Assembly (NCBI GenBank): GCA_041396965.1
Contig: JAWKXN010000001.1
Span: 1,990,898 to 2,054,897, forward strand
Direction: 5' to 3'
Length of the DNA stretch: 64,000 bases
Source of the DNA: Rickettsiales bacterium
Lineage (GTDB): Bacteria; Pseudomonadota; Alphaproteobacteria; Rickettsiales; SXRF01
In this document: positions 18,399 through 27,126 of the stretch, one piece after another
Numbering within the stretch: the stretch's first letter is position 1
How the letters are laid out: the number at the start of each line of letters is the position of its first letter
Made by a program: the position numbers and the translations under genes
Notes under the pieces: generated by a model
Told to the model about the DNA's origin: nothing
Databases searched by the model: none
The model's input: only the letters and a program-made list of their open reading frames with translations

Positions 18399-19138
18399 GT
18401 AGTTTTAGCATAAAAGATAAGATAGTTCTTCTATCAGGAGCAAGCGGTCATATAGGATCCGCCACTAGGGATTATCTGAGGGATAACAATGCGATAGTCA
18501 TAGCTGTCAGCAGGAATATAGAACACGGTGATGACAACTATAATCTAGACATAACCAACGATAGCGAGCGTAGAGATTTTATAAACTTGATAAGCAAAAA
18601 ATATGGTCAAATATCATCTCTTATAAACAACGCTTATTCTGGCAACTCTGGAAAAATAGAGTATATTACAAGAAAAGACTTTGAGGATAGCCTGAACATA
18701 GGTTTAATATCGCCAATATTATTTATAAAAGAGTTATTACCACACTTTTCTAAAAATGGAGCTTCTATAGTAAATATAGCATCAATGTACGGTATGGTTA
18801 GCCCAGATGGAAGCGTGTATGACGAAGATGGCAAAAATAATAATCCTATTTACTATGGAGCAGGAAAAGCTGGGTTAATTCAAGCTACTAAATATCTAGC
18901 ATGCCATCTGGCTAGTAGCAATATTAGAGTAAATGCCATATCACCAGGTGCTTTCCCACGAACAATAGATGATAACTCGCAAAATATCTTCTTAAATAAA
19001 CTGACAGAAAAAACTCCAATGAAAAAACTTGGGATTCCTGAAAACCTATTCGGAATAATACATCTACTAATATCTAGTCACTCATCTTATATTACGGGCA
19101 CTAACATACCGGTAGATGGAGGATGGACGGCATGGTGA
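18395..19138 (+). CDS. Short-chain dehydrogenase/reductase, PtmA-like
   Basis: A 247-residue Rossmann-fold oxidoreductase. The cofactor loop SGASGHIG lies at residues 14-21, the catalytic serine region is NIASMYG and the catalytic Tyr/Lys pair is in YYGAGK. The C-terminal GTNIPVDGGWTAW is the usual SDR end. The ATG at 18395 is chosen over a GTG two codons upstream because it overlaps the preceding stop as ATGA, implying coupling. Similar SDRs (PtmA type) accompany flagellin-glycan and nonulosonic acid genes; the reaction here is not known. Confidence 0.8.
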   Translation: MSSFSIKDKIVLLSGASGHIGSATRDYLRDNNAIVIAVSRNIEHGDDNYNLDITNDSERRDFINLISKKYGQISSLINNAYSGNSGKIEYITRKDFEDSLNIGLISPILFIKELLPHFSKNGASIVNIASMYGMVSPDGSVYDEDGKNNNPIYYGAGKAGLIQATKYLACHLASSNIRVNAISPGAFPRTIDDNSQNIFLNKLTEKTPMKKLGIPENLFGIIHLLISSHSSYITGTNIPVDGGWTAW

Positions 19139-19144
19139 GTGAAT

Positions 19145-19189
19145 CTCCGCCAGCTTACGCAAGCGGTCTTAGGACGCGGATAAATTATT
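19145..19189. repeat. 45-base interspersed repeat, copy 1
   Basis: Starts CTCCGCCAGCTTACGCAAGC and lies in the 46-base gap between the SDR gene and the convergent pseC, touching the pseC stop. It matches 28626-28670 at about 39 of 45 positions. The core CCGC...GCGG is partly self-complementary. Being next to gene ends in both copies, it may act as a transcript-end structure or be a small mobile palindrome. Confidence 0.7.
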
Positions 19190-20354
19190 GTAGAATATAA
19201 TCTAACTTACCCGCCACATATTCCTGTTCCTCTTCATTCATGGATGGGAATATAGGGATAGTAAGAGCGGTTGCGTAAAATTTCTCGGCACTTGGAAAAT
19301 CTCCTGTCTTAAAGCCAAGATTTCTATAATATGGCTGCAAATGAATAGGTATATAATGAACATTAGCTCCAATTCCAGCACTACGCAGACCATTAAAAAC
19401 TTTAAGTCGTAGCTCAGGGCTGGTAAGCCTTATTACATATATATGCCAACCAGAAACAGTACTCTCAGGAGGTAGCTCAATAGGTAAATCTTTAAGAATC
19501 TCATTATATTTCTGAGCTATAGACCTACGTTTTACTATAAAATCATCCAAACGCTTTAGCTGACTTATACCAAGCGCCGCCTGAATATCAGTCATCCGGT
19601 AATGATAACCTAGAAAACCTTGTTCATAATACCATACGCCGTCTAAATCCGTGATATTCACTAAATCATCCGGATTACGGCTTATGCCATGAGTTCTAAA
19701 AACTGACGAAAATTTTATTATATCCGAATTATTACTAACGATAACACCACCCTCACCAGTAGTAATCGGCTTTACCGGATGAAAACTAAATATAGCGGCA
19801 TCACTATAAACACCAGAACCTATTTTTCTACCACAATCATAAGAAGCTCCAAACGCGTGTGCTCCATCCTCAAGAATTCGTACACCATAATTCCCGCATA
19901 AATCAGAAATTGACCTCATATCACATGGACGACCAGCAAAATGTACTGGTATCAATAAATCAGGAAGACTATTATCCTCCCGCGCCTTCGCTAATTTTTC
20001 TTCCAGAGCGCTAACACTCATATTTCCAGTCGTAATATCTATATCCACAAAATCAACCTGTGCGCCAAGATACAATGCAGCGTTGGCAGAAGCCACAAAA
20101 CTATTGGGCGATGTCCACACTCTGCTACCTTCCTTGATACCAAGCGCCGCGCATGCTGTATGTAAAGCAGCCGTGCCACTAGCAAGAGCCACCGAACCAG
20201 AAGCACCACAATATCTGGAAATACTATCTTCAAACTTGCCGATATTATCACCCTGCGTAATCATCGGACTACGCAACACATCAACTACCGCCTGAATATC
20301 ATCCTCACTGATATCCTGCCTGCCATATGGCAGAAAATCCCTACTTTTACTCAT
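19185..20354 (-). CDS. pseC: UDP-4-amino-4,6-dideoxy-N-acetyl-beta-L-altrosamine transaminase
   Basis: PLP-dependent aminotransferase of the DegT/DnrJ/EryC1 family, 389 residues. It would aminate the 4-keto sugar made by PseB, the second step to pseudaminic acid. The PLP-binding lysine is K195 in FSFHPVKPITTGEGG, and the N-terminal FLPYGRQDISEDDI with ITQGDNIGKFE is the PseC-type start. It follows pseB by three bases on the minus strand, an invariant pairing in pseudaminic acid loci. Confidence 0.93.
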   Translation of the reverse strand: MSKSRDFLPYGRQDISEDDIQAVVDVLRSPMITQGDNIGKFEDSISRYCGASGSVALASGTAALHTACAALGIKEGSRVWTSPNSFVASANAALYLGAQVDFVDIDITTGNMSVSALEEKLAKAREDNSLPDLLIPVHFAGRPCDMRSISDLCGNYGVRILEDGAHAFGASYDCGRKIGSGVYSDAAIFSFHPVKPITTGEGGVIVSNNSDIIKFSSVFRTHGISRNPDDLVNITDLDGVWYYEQGFLGYHYRMTDIQAALGISQLKRLDDFIVKRRSIAQKYNEILKDLPIELPPESTVSGWHIYVIRLTSPELRLKVFNGLRSAGIGANVHYIPIHLQPYYRNLGFKTGDFPSAEKFYATALTIPIFPSMNEEEQEYVAGKLDYILQ

Positions 20355-20357
20355 AAA

Positions 20358-21365
20358 CTATCCATCAAAAGGCATAGCGTCATTAATCATAGTGGCAAGC
20401 TCTCTATCGTTTAGATAATGTTCATTGATTAAAGAATTATACTCAAAACCTTCTCTGACATACTTACCTTCCTCACCAAGAGAGTTATAGCTGTAATCAA
20501 TCTTCTTCATTAATTCTGAGGAAGGCTTAATTAGGAAATAAGATTCAAATTCCAAAGTCTGATAGCTTAAATCCGCTGGGCACATTACCTCATGCAGCTT
20601 TTCTCCTGCTCTCATACCGACTATATCATGTTCCAAATTCGGTGCTACCGCTTTTGCTATTGTCTCAATAGTAGCGGAAGGAATTTTTGGAACAAAAATC
20701 TCTCCTCCTTTCATTTTCTCTAAACATGAGAGTACAAAATCAACTCCATGCTGCAATGTTATAAGAAAACGGGTCATTCTGCCATCAGTAATTGGAATAC
20801 TTCCTCCTCCCTTTGCCACTATATTTTGGAAAAATGGTATAACCGAACCACGAGAACCTATTACGTTGCCATAACGAACAACAGAAAATCTTGTTTTACG
20901 AATACCGTGTATATTATTGCTGGCAACCGCGAGTTTATCGGCAGCAAGCTTGGTCGCGCCATACAAATTAATCGGAGAAGCGGCTTTATCGGTAGAAAGA
21001 CATATAACCTTCTCAACATTATTGTTCAAAGCCGCCCTAAGTACATTTTCTGTACCCAATATGTTGGTCTTTACCGCCTCCATCGGATTATATTCCAAAG
21101 CCGGAACCTGTTTAAGAGCAGCGGCGTGTATTACTACATCAACCCTCTCCAACGCCATGTTTATCCTGTCATAATCACGAATATCACCAAGAAAATAACG
21201 CATGCAAGAACTATTATAATTGTCCCGCATCTCAAATTGCTTAAGCTCATCACGGGAGAACACTATCAGTCTCTCCGGCTCATAACGCTCCAAAACAGTT
21301 TTTATAAAACGTTTTCCAAAGGATCCTGTACCACCGGTAACTAAAATTGACTTATTATCCAACAT
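20358..21365 (-). CDS. pseB: UDP-N-acetylglucosamine 4,6-dehydratase (inverting)
   Basis: First enzyme of pseudaminic acid synthesis, converting UDP-GlcNAc to the 4-keto-6-deoxy-L-arabino-hexulose. The product has 335 residues with the NADP-binding loop TGGTGSFG (residues 10-17) and the catalytic segment STDKAASPINLYGATK, which carries the Asp-Lys and Tyr/Lys of the inverting dehydratases. It is divergent from pseG across a 98-base spacer that must hold both promoters, and is the first gene of the pseB-pseC pair. Confidence 0.94.
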   Translation of the reverse strand: MLDNKSILVTGGTGSFGKRFIKTVLERYEPERLIVFSRDELKQFEMRDNYNSSCMRYFLGDIRDYDRINMALERVDVVIHAAALKQVPALEYNPMEAVKTNILGTENVLRAALNNNVEKVICLSTDKAASPINLYGATKLAADKLAVASNNIHGIRKTRFSVVRYGNVIGSRGSVIPFFQNIVAKGGGSIPITDGRMTRFLITLQHGVDFVLSCLEKMKGGEIFVPKIPSATIETIAKAVAPNLEHDIVGMRAGEKLHEVMCPADLSYQTLEFESYFLIKPSSELMKKIDYSYNSLGEEGKYVREGFEYNSLINEHYLNDRELATMINDAMPFDG

Positions 21366-21463
21366 ATTATCCCACTTAATGATTTATTATGATAAAATAC
21401 TGTATTATAGTCATTTATCTTTTACAATGTTAAAGAAATAGTAAATAATACTAAATACATATA

Positions 21464-22537
21464 ATGAATATCATATTTCGTGCTGATTCCTCATATAAAA
21501 TAAGCGCTGGGCATGTTATGCGCTGCCTTAACTTAGCCGATTATCTACTAATAAAAGATGTTAATGTATCATTCATCTGTCGTAAGCTTGCAGGAAATAT
21601 AACAGATAATATCAAAAAAAAAGGGTATAAAATATACGAGTTGCCAGCGGATAATTCTTATGAGCTTAAAAACATAAAGCCAAAAATCCAGCATGAGCAC
21701 TGGTTAGAGACCACATGGGAAAATGACGCTTCTCAAACTATAGAAGCCGTGAAAGGATTACATACTGATTGGTTAATAGTTGATAGCTACGCTATTGATG
21801 AAAGATGGGAAAGCGCGGTAAAAACCGCTCTTGATTGCAAGATAATGGTGATTGATGACCTAACCGATAGGAAACATAACTCGGATATATTGCTGAACCA
21901 AAATATCCTTACCTCTCCTGACGCATATAGCGAACTTATCCCTAAAGAATGCAAAGTATTTTTGGGATATGAGTATGCCATGCTAAAAAAAGAGTATTTT
22001 GAAAAAAAATACCGAACTCATAAAAATGCCTCCCCAGAAAATTTGTTTATATTTTTTGGCTCAGCTGATAATACTAACGAAACTGTAAAAACCTTAAACG
22101 CTCTTAAACTAGTAAACCATAAATTCAAAAAAATAATGGTGGTGTGTGGCTCCATAAATAAAAATCTGCCCGAAATAAAAAATATCTGCGAACAAAACAA
22201 CTATGAATTACATATAGATACCACGCGAATGGCAGAACTTATCTCAAAATCAGATATAGCTATCGGTGCCGGTGGCGTAAATACATGGGAAAGATGCTAC
22301 TTACACGTTCCGTCAATGGTTATTTCTATCGCCGATAACCAAACACAAGCCTCTATCAACGCGCATGAAAAAGGTTATATTTACTATATCGGAGAGTCGG
22401 AAAATATAACCACTGAACAACTGGCGAAACATATTGATGGTTTTGTGAGAGATAAACTGCTAATTAATAATGTAAAAGAAAAATTGGTTTATTCGTTTAC
22501 CAACAATAAAATAAAAGAAATATACGATACATTATGA
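21464..22537 (+). CDS. pseG: UDP-2,4-diacetamido-2,4,6-trideoxy-beta-L-altropyranose hydrolase
   Basis: Removes UDP from the 2,4-diacylamino sugar to give the free hexose used by PseI. The product has 357 residues; the N-terminal FRADSSYKISAGHVMRCLNL is diagnostic, and His17 aligns with the known catalytic His17 of the Campylobacter enzyme. The C-terminal GAGGVNTWERCYL segment of the MurG-like fold binds the nucleotide. Its stop overlaps the next start as ATGA, placing it first in the five-gene operon pseG-FT-FT-PIG-L-pseI. If the 4-amino group is formylated rather than acetylated, its natural substrate would be the formyl analogue. Confidence 0.92.
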   Translation: MNIIFRADSSYKISAGHVMRCLNLADYLLIKDVNVSFICRKLAGNITDNIKKKGYKIYELPADNSYELKNIKPKIQHEHWLETTWENDASQTIEAVKGLHTDWLIVDSYAIDERWESAVKTALDCKIMVIDDLTDRKHNSDILLNQNILTSPDAYSELIPKECKVFLGYEYAMLKKEYFEKKYRTHKNASPENLFIFFGSADNTNETVKTLNALKLVNHKFKKIMVVCGSINKNLPEIKNICEQNNYELHIDTTRMAELISKSDIAIGAGGVNTWERCYLHVPSMVISIADNQTQASINAHEKGYIYYIGESENITTEQLAKHIDGFVRDKLLINNVKEKLVYSFTNNKIKEIYDTL

Positions 22538-23163
22538 AAGTACAATTACTGGTAGATAATCCAAATTCATGGATGCTTCCATACGCTCAAAACATAAATG
22601 ACGAGTTGAATAAAAGTAATATAAACTGCTCTCTTATTCTATCAAACGATAAAGTAGAGCAAGGCGATATATTAATATTACTTTCCTGTGAAAAAATATT
22701 TCGTGATTATTCAAAAAATAAACATAATCTTGTAATACATGAAAGCAATCTACCGCAAGGAAAAGGCTGGTCTCCTATGACATGGCAAATACTTGAAGGA
22801 AAAAATAACGTAACTATAACCATATTTGAAGCAGATGATAAAATTGATTCTGGAGAAATATATTTCCAAGAAAATGTGGTTCTTACCGGCTTAGAACTAA
22901 TAGATGAAATCAGAGAAAAACAGGCAAAGGTGACTTATTCGCTAATAAAAAAATTTATATCTGCCTATCCTGATATAAAAAGCGAACATCAAGAAGGTGA
23001 GGAAAGCTATTACAAAAAAAGAACTCCTGAAGATAGTAGACTAGATATAGACAAAACAATTGACCAGCAATTCAACCTACTAAGAATAGTAGATAACGAT
23101 AGATACCCAGCATACTTCGTAAAAAATGGAACAAAGTATAAAATAAAAATTTTCAAAGCATGA
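22534..23163 (+). CDS. Formyltransferase-like protein 1 of the pseudaminic acid operon
   Basis: A 209-residue protein of the methionyl-tRNA formyltransferase/sugar N-formyltransferase superfamily. The core IHESNLPQGKGWSP holds the catalytic His69, and D105 (in KIDSGE) matches the catalytic Asp. The Asn two residues before the His in classical formyltransferases is Val67 here. It overlaps pseG and the next gene by four bases each. Position suggests it acylates the 4-amino group of the PseC product in place of the acetyltransferase PseH, which is absent from the window. The exact sugar position is inference. Confidence 0.75.
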   Translation: MKVQLLVDNPNSWMLPYAQNINDELNKSNINCSLILSNDKVEQGDILILLSCEKIFRDYSKNKHNLVIHESNLPQGKGWSPMTWQILEGKNNVTITIFEADDKIDSGEIYFQENVVLTGLELIDEIREKQAKVTYSLIKKFISAYPDIKSEHQEGEESYYKKRTPEDSRLDIDKTIDQQFNLLRIVDNDRYPAYFVKNGTKYKIKIFKA

Positions 23164-23843
23164 CATCCATGAAACAATATATATTACTTACTTCAAGGAG
23201 ATGGCATGAAAAAACCGTACGTAATCTTGGTAAGAATTTCTTCTTAATCAATAGGAAAGAAGATTTTACCTATGAGAATGTAAAAAAAATAAATCCTGAT
23301 TATATATTCATCCCACACTGGTCACACACCATACAAGAGAACATACATAAAAATTTCAACTGTATAATTTTCCACATGACCGACCTGCCATATGGTAGAG
23401 GTGGAAGCCCTCTACAGAATCTTATAATAAGGGAGCATAAAACAACTAAAATATCCGCCATAAAATGCGAGAAAGAAGTTGATTCCGGAGATGTATACTT
23501 AAAACATGACCTTGATTTATCGGGAACAGCGCAAGAGATATTTGCAAGAAGCGCAGACATAATTGAAAAGATGATAAAACAAATAATAGACGAAGCACCA
23601 TTGCCAACTCCACAAAAAGGAGAGATAGTGAAATTTACCAGAAGAAAACCTAAGGAAAGCGATATATCAAATTTAAGTTCTTTAGATAAAATATATGACT
23701 ATATAAGAATGCTTGATGCTGATGGCTATCCGAAAGCGTTTATAGAGCTTGAAAACGGTATCAAATTAGAATTTAATAATCCTGAATATAAAGATGGAAA
23801 ACTAACTGCCACCGTAAGCTTCAATAAACAACAAAATCCATGA
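23160..23843 (+). CDS. Formyltransferase-like protein 2 of the pseudaminic acid operon
   Basis: A 227-residue second member of the same superfamily. The core FHMTDLPYGRGGSP holds His72, with Ile70 where classical enzymes have Asn, and D108 is in the matching VDSGD motif. The start overlaps the previous stop (ATGA); a second ATG three codons later is possible. The two paralogues are clearly divergent in sequence, so they probably act on different positions or substrates. Together with the downstream PIG-L deacetylase this would allow replacement of an N-acetyl by an N-formyl group. Confidence 0.75.
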   Translation: MTSMKQYILLTSRRWHEKTVRNLGKNFFLINRKEDFTYENVKKINPDYIFIPHWSHTIQENIHKNFNCIIFHMTDLPYGRGGSPLQNLIIREHKTTKISAIKCEKEVDSGDVYLKHDLDLSGTAQEIFARSADIIEKMIKQIIDEAPLPTPQKGEIVKFTRRKPKESDISNLSSLDKIYDYIRMLDADGYPKAFIELENGIKLEFNNPEYKDGKLTATVSFNKQQNP

Positions 23844-24538
23844 AAGACTTATTAACCATGAAAAATATACTAGTAATAGCCGCTCACCCAGATGATGAGA
23901 TACTTGGCTGTGGTGCGACTATGGCTAAATTAGCAGCTGGTGGAGCAAACATTAACATAGCTATTATGGCAGAAGGAATTACCGCAAGAGATATAGAACG
24001 TAACCAGCAAAATAGACAAAATGAAATAGAAAATCTAGCAAATATTGCTAATGAGTCGGCAAAAATAGTAGGGGCAAATAGCATAGATCTATTTTCTTTT
24101 CCTGATAACCGCATGGATTCTGTAGACCTACTTGATATAGTAAAAAAAATAGAGGAATTAATAGAAAAATACAAGCCAGACACCATATTCACTCATAACG
24201 CTACTGATGTAAACATTGATCATCAAATAATAAATCAGGCTGTTATAACCGCCACTAGACCAACCCCTGACCAATGTGTAAAAACTATTCTTTCCTTTGA
24301 AGTTGCTTCCAGCACCGAGTGGAAAACACCATACCAATTCCCAGCTAATTGGTTTATAGACGTAAGCGAGTTTATAATAAAAAAACTTGATGCACTTAAG
24401 CTATACGAATCAGAAATGCGACCTTTTCCACATCCACGCTCTTTAGAAGCTATAGAAGCGTTAGCAAAATGGCGGGGAGCGACAATAGGAGTGAATTACG
24501 CGGAAGCGTTTATTTTAGAACGACATCTACATAAATAA
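23840..24538 (+). CDS. PIG-L/LmbE family N-deacetylase
   Basis: Zinc-dependent deacetylase of 232 residues. The metal-binding AAHPDDE motif is at residues 14-20 (H16, D18 or D19), and a second histidine lies in the DVNIDHQ segment. A second ATG at codon 7 is an alternative start, but the ATG at 23840 overlaps the preceding stop by four bases. Members remove N-acetyl groups from amino sugars. Between two formyltransferases and pseI, a role in removing an acetyl group from the nonulosonic acid precursor is plausible but unproven. Confidence 0.8.
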   Translation: MKDLLTMKNILVIAAHPDDEILGCGATMAKLAAGGANINIAIMAEGITARDIERNQQNRQNEIENLANIANESAKIVGANSIDLFSFPDNRMDSVDLLDIVKKIEELIEKYKPDTIFTHNATDVNIDHQIINQAVITATRPTPDQCVKTILSFEVASSTEWKTPYQFPANWFIDVSEFIIKKLDALKLYESEMRPFPHPRSLEAIEALAKWRGATIGVNYAEAFILERHLHK

Positions 24539-24548
24539 ACAGGCTCAC

Positions 24549-25604
24549 ATGAAAATAGCAAACAGAGAAATAGGAACAGACCAGCCACCATTCATCATAG
24601 CTGAGCTTTCAGGTAATCATGATGGCTCACTGGAAAAAGCCATAGCTTTGGTTGAGGCGGCGGCAAAAGCTGGAGCGGATGCTATAAAACTCCAAACATA
24701 TACTGCTGACACTATGACTATCAATTGCAAAAGTGATGATTTTCTAATAAGCGACAAGGAAAGCCTGTGGAGCGGCTACTATCTTTATGATTTATATGAA
24801 CGCGCACACACACCATGGCAATGGCACGAAACTCTATTCAACCGAGCGAAAGAACTTGGCATGATAGCTTTTTCCACCCCATTTGACGCTACCGCCGTTG
24901 ATTTTTTGGAAAAACTGAATGTACCGTGCTATAAGATCGCCTCATTTGAAAATACCGATATACCGCTCATCAAAAAAGTAGCCGCCACCGGCAAACCAAT
25001 GATTATATCCTGTGGAATGGCACAAAAGGAAGAAATAAAAGAGGCGGTGGAAACCGCGCGTAACGCTGGTGCTAAAGATATTTGTCTGCTTAAATGCACC
25101 AGCAGCTATCCAGCGCGTATAGAAGACGCTAATCTGCGAACAATCAACGATTTGCGGGAATCATTCTCCACCCATGTCGGCATATCCGACCATACGCTTG
25201 GAATCACCGTTCCAGTAGCGGCGGTGGCTATGGGTGCTTGCGTAATAGAAAAGCATATAGTGCTAAAACGTGGTGGCGGTGAGGTAGATGGTGATTTCTC
25301 AATTGAACCGGAAGAGTTACAACAAATGCGAGAAGCTGTTGATATTGCGTGGAAATCCAGAGGAAAAATCTCATATGGTCCGGCAAGCGCTAAAGAAGAA
25401 TCCTCAAAAATATTCCGCCGTTCAATATATGCAAGCAAAGACATAAAAAAGGGCGAAGTATTTACCACTGATAATATACGAGTCATCCGCCCCAATAATG
25501 GGTTAGAGCCAAAATATTTTGAGGACATAATCGGCAAGAAAGCAGCCGCAGACTTACAGTTCGGCACCGCACTAAAACATGAACATATTGATTATAAAAT
25601 CTAA
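24549..25604 (+). CDS. pseI: Pseudaminic acid synthase
   Basis: Condenses the 2,4-diacylamino-trideoxy-hexose with phosphoenolpyruvate to form pseudaminic acid. The product has 351 residues: a NeuB-type TIM barrel (FIIAELSGNHDGSLEKA, then KCTSSYPA and GISDHTLG) followed by a C-terminal SAF/antifreeze-like domain from about residue 285. The overall reading is PseI rather than sialic acid synthase because pseB, pseC and pseG are adjacent. Last gene of the operon, 10 bases after the deacetylase gene. Confidence 0.9.
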   Translation: MKIANREIGTDQPPFIIAELSGNHDGSLEKAIALVEAAAKAGADAIKLQTYTADTMTINCKSDDFLISDKESLWSGYYLYDLYERAHTPWQWHETLFNRAKELGMIAFSTPFDATAVDFLEKLNVPCYKIASFENTDIPLIKKVAATGKPMIISCGMAQKEEIKEAVETARNAGAKDICLLKCTSSYPARIEDANLRTINDLRESFSTHVGISDHTLGITVPVAAVAMGACVIEKHIVLKRGGGEVDGDFSIEPEELQQMREAVDIAWKSRGKISYGPASAKEESSKIFRRSIYASKDIKKGEVFTTDNIRVIRPNNGLEPKYFEDIIGKKAAADLQFGTALKHEHIDYKI

Positions 25605-25650
25605 ATATTTGTCTAACTTTTAAGGCTCTATGTTAAGTAAAATCTTAACC

Positions 25651-25679
25651 TTGCGATATTTATACTAACATAGTATACG
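25651..25679 (+). promoter_or_regulatory. Possible promoter for the ClC channel gene
   Basis: TTGCGA (25651-25656) and TATACG (25674-25679) are 17 bases apart, about 65 bases before the ATG. Directly upstream GTTAAG and CTTAAC (25632-25649) can pair across six bases, perhaps marking the end of the pse operon, but without a T-run. Confidence 0.4.
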
Positions 25680-25743
25680 TTACTTCATACATATTAGCGA
25701 ATCAGCTTTACGGCACACATCTAAACACCATCAGGAATTAATT

Positions 25744-27045
25744 ATGAGGTCTTATTTACGTAAGGCACGGCTTACCCTTTTTTCAATCAATTTATGGCGC
25801 AGAAGGCTGGTGTTTTGGTTTGGCGCGATCACCGTTGGTATTATATCATCCTATTTTGCGCTAGCGGTTGATGAAACTAACAAAATCTTTGAGCAATGGA
25901 TAAAGCCAAACCCGCTACTTACATTAATCATATCACCATTAATATTTGCTTTATGCGCTTGGCTTACCAGTTTCGTGCCAACCGTTCGTGGCAGCGGCAT
26001 ACCACAGGTTATCGCCGCCCGTGTATTGCGTGACCCTAAAAATCGGGAGAGGTTATTGGGAATCCACATCGCTTTTATAAAAATATTCCTAACTCTTCTC
26101 GGCTTACTTGCTGGTGCCTCTATCGGACGTGAAGGTCCGACAGTGCAGGTTGGAGCGTCCATAATGCTTCTATGCGCTACTATCGGCGGAATCAGCGCAC
26201 AACGTGGAGTTGTACTCGCCGGAGCCGCAGCAGGAGTCGCTGCCGCTTTCAACACCCCACTTGCCGGTATCGTATTCGCTATAGAGGAAATGGCACGTGC
26301 TTTTGAACATAGAAACAGCTCTATTGTCCTTATCGCCATAGTGCTGTCAGGCGGAGCAGCCATGTCAATCATGGGTAATTATGACTATTTTGGCTACACT
26401 GATATTTATATCCCATTAAATAGCAGTTGGTTGCCAATTTTGATAATTGGAGGTGTAGGCGGTATATGTGGCGGGATATTCGCCCGTCTTATCACTAATG
26501 GAGAAGGGTTTTTGCGTAATAGATTCGGGAAATTTGGAATAAAACGTCCGATATTATTTGCTGCTATCTGTGGTCTTACAGTTGCTGCTATCGGCATAAT
26601 GAGTGGCGGTATTACATATGGCACCGGTTATACTCTCGGTCACGATCTACTACACGGTAAACTAGAAGCCGAATGGTGGCAAATGCCTGCAAAATTACTA
26701 GCGACTACCCTATCAACCATCAGTGGCATACCAGGTGGTATTTTTTCCCCTAGCCTTTCAGTTGGCGCATCTCTTGGAGCGGGAATAGCTGATTGGTTTC
26801 CGTCTATACAGACGCAGGGGGTTATAGTGCTTGCTATGGTCGCTTATTTCGCTGGCGTTACCCAAGCGCCAATCACCGCTTTTGTTATCGTCCTTGAAAT
26901 TACCGGAAATGCCACCGACGCTGTACCGCTAATCGCCGCTGGTGTAATCGCCACCGCGATCAGCAGGATGATAAGCCCAACCTCACTATATCACTCGCTG
27001 GCAAAATCATTTATGCTAGACGAGAAAGCAGCAAAAACTGCATAA
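25744..27045 (+). CDS. ClC family chloride channel/antiporter
   Basis: Membrane protein of 433 residues with the three selectivity signatures of ClC proteins: GSGIP (residues 83-87), GREGP (128-132) with the gating glutamate E130, and GIFSPSLSVGASLG near residue 340. It has no C-terminal CBS domains. The gating glutamate allows either H+/Cl- exchange or channel function; the sequence does not settle which. It stands alone between the glycan operon and the tRNA region. Confidence 0.9.
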   Translation: MRSYLRKARLTLFSINLWRRRLVFWFGAITVGIISSYFALAVDETNKIFEQWIKPNPLLTLIISPLIFALCAWLTSFVPTVRGSGIPQVIAARVLRDPKNRERLLGIHIAFIKIFLTLLGLLAGASIGREGPTVQVGASIMLLCATIGGISAQRGVVLAGAAAGVAAAFNTPLAGIVFAIEEMARAFEHRNSSIVLIAIVLSGGAAMSIMGNYDYFGYTDIYIPLNSSWLPILIIGGVGGICGGIFARLITNGEGFLRNRFGKFGIKRPILFAAICGLTVAAIGIMSGGITYGTGYTLGHDLLHGKLEAEWWQMPAKLLATTLSTISGIPGGIFSPSLSVGASLGAGIADWFPSIQTQGVIVLAMVAYFAGVTQAPITAFVIVLEITGNATDAVPLIAAGVIATAISRMISPTSLYHSLAKSFMLDEKAAKTA

Positions 27046-27064
27046 ATTCGCTTACTGCAAAATT

Positions 27065-27105
27065 GTGTAACCTATGTCTCGAGAATAAAGTGTTACCTAT
27101 CTCTC
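27065..27105. repeat. Tandem ACCTAT motif, possible insertion-sequence end remnant
   Basis: GTGTAACCTATGTCTC (27065-27080) and GTGTTACCTATCTCTC (27090-27105) are related 16-base units with a 25-base period, followed by CCGG. Repeats of the form TGTNACCTATGTCTCCGG occur at the ends of IS481-type insertion sequences as I recall them. No transposase is present, so this would be a relic; the assignment is tentative. Confidence 0.45.
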
Positions 27106-27126
27106 CGGTATGTACCTTTTTATTAA

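Noticed and set aside
20748..21344. 198-codon plus-strand reading frame opposite pseB
   Set aside because: pseB is certain on the other strand; the antisense frame shows no motif.
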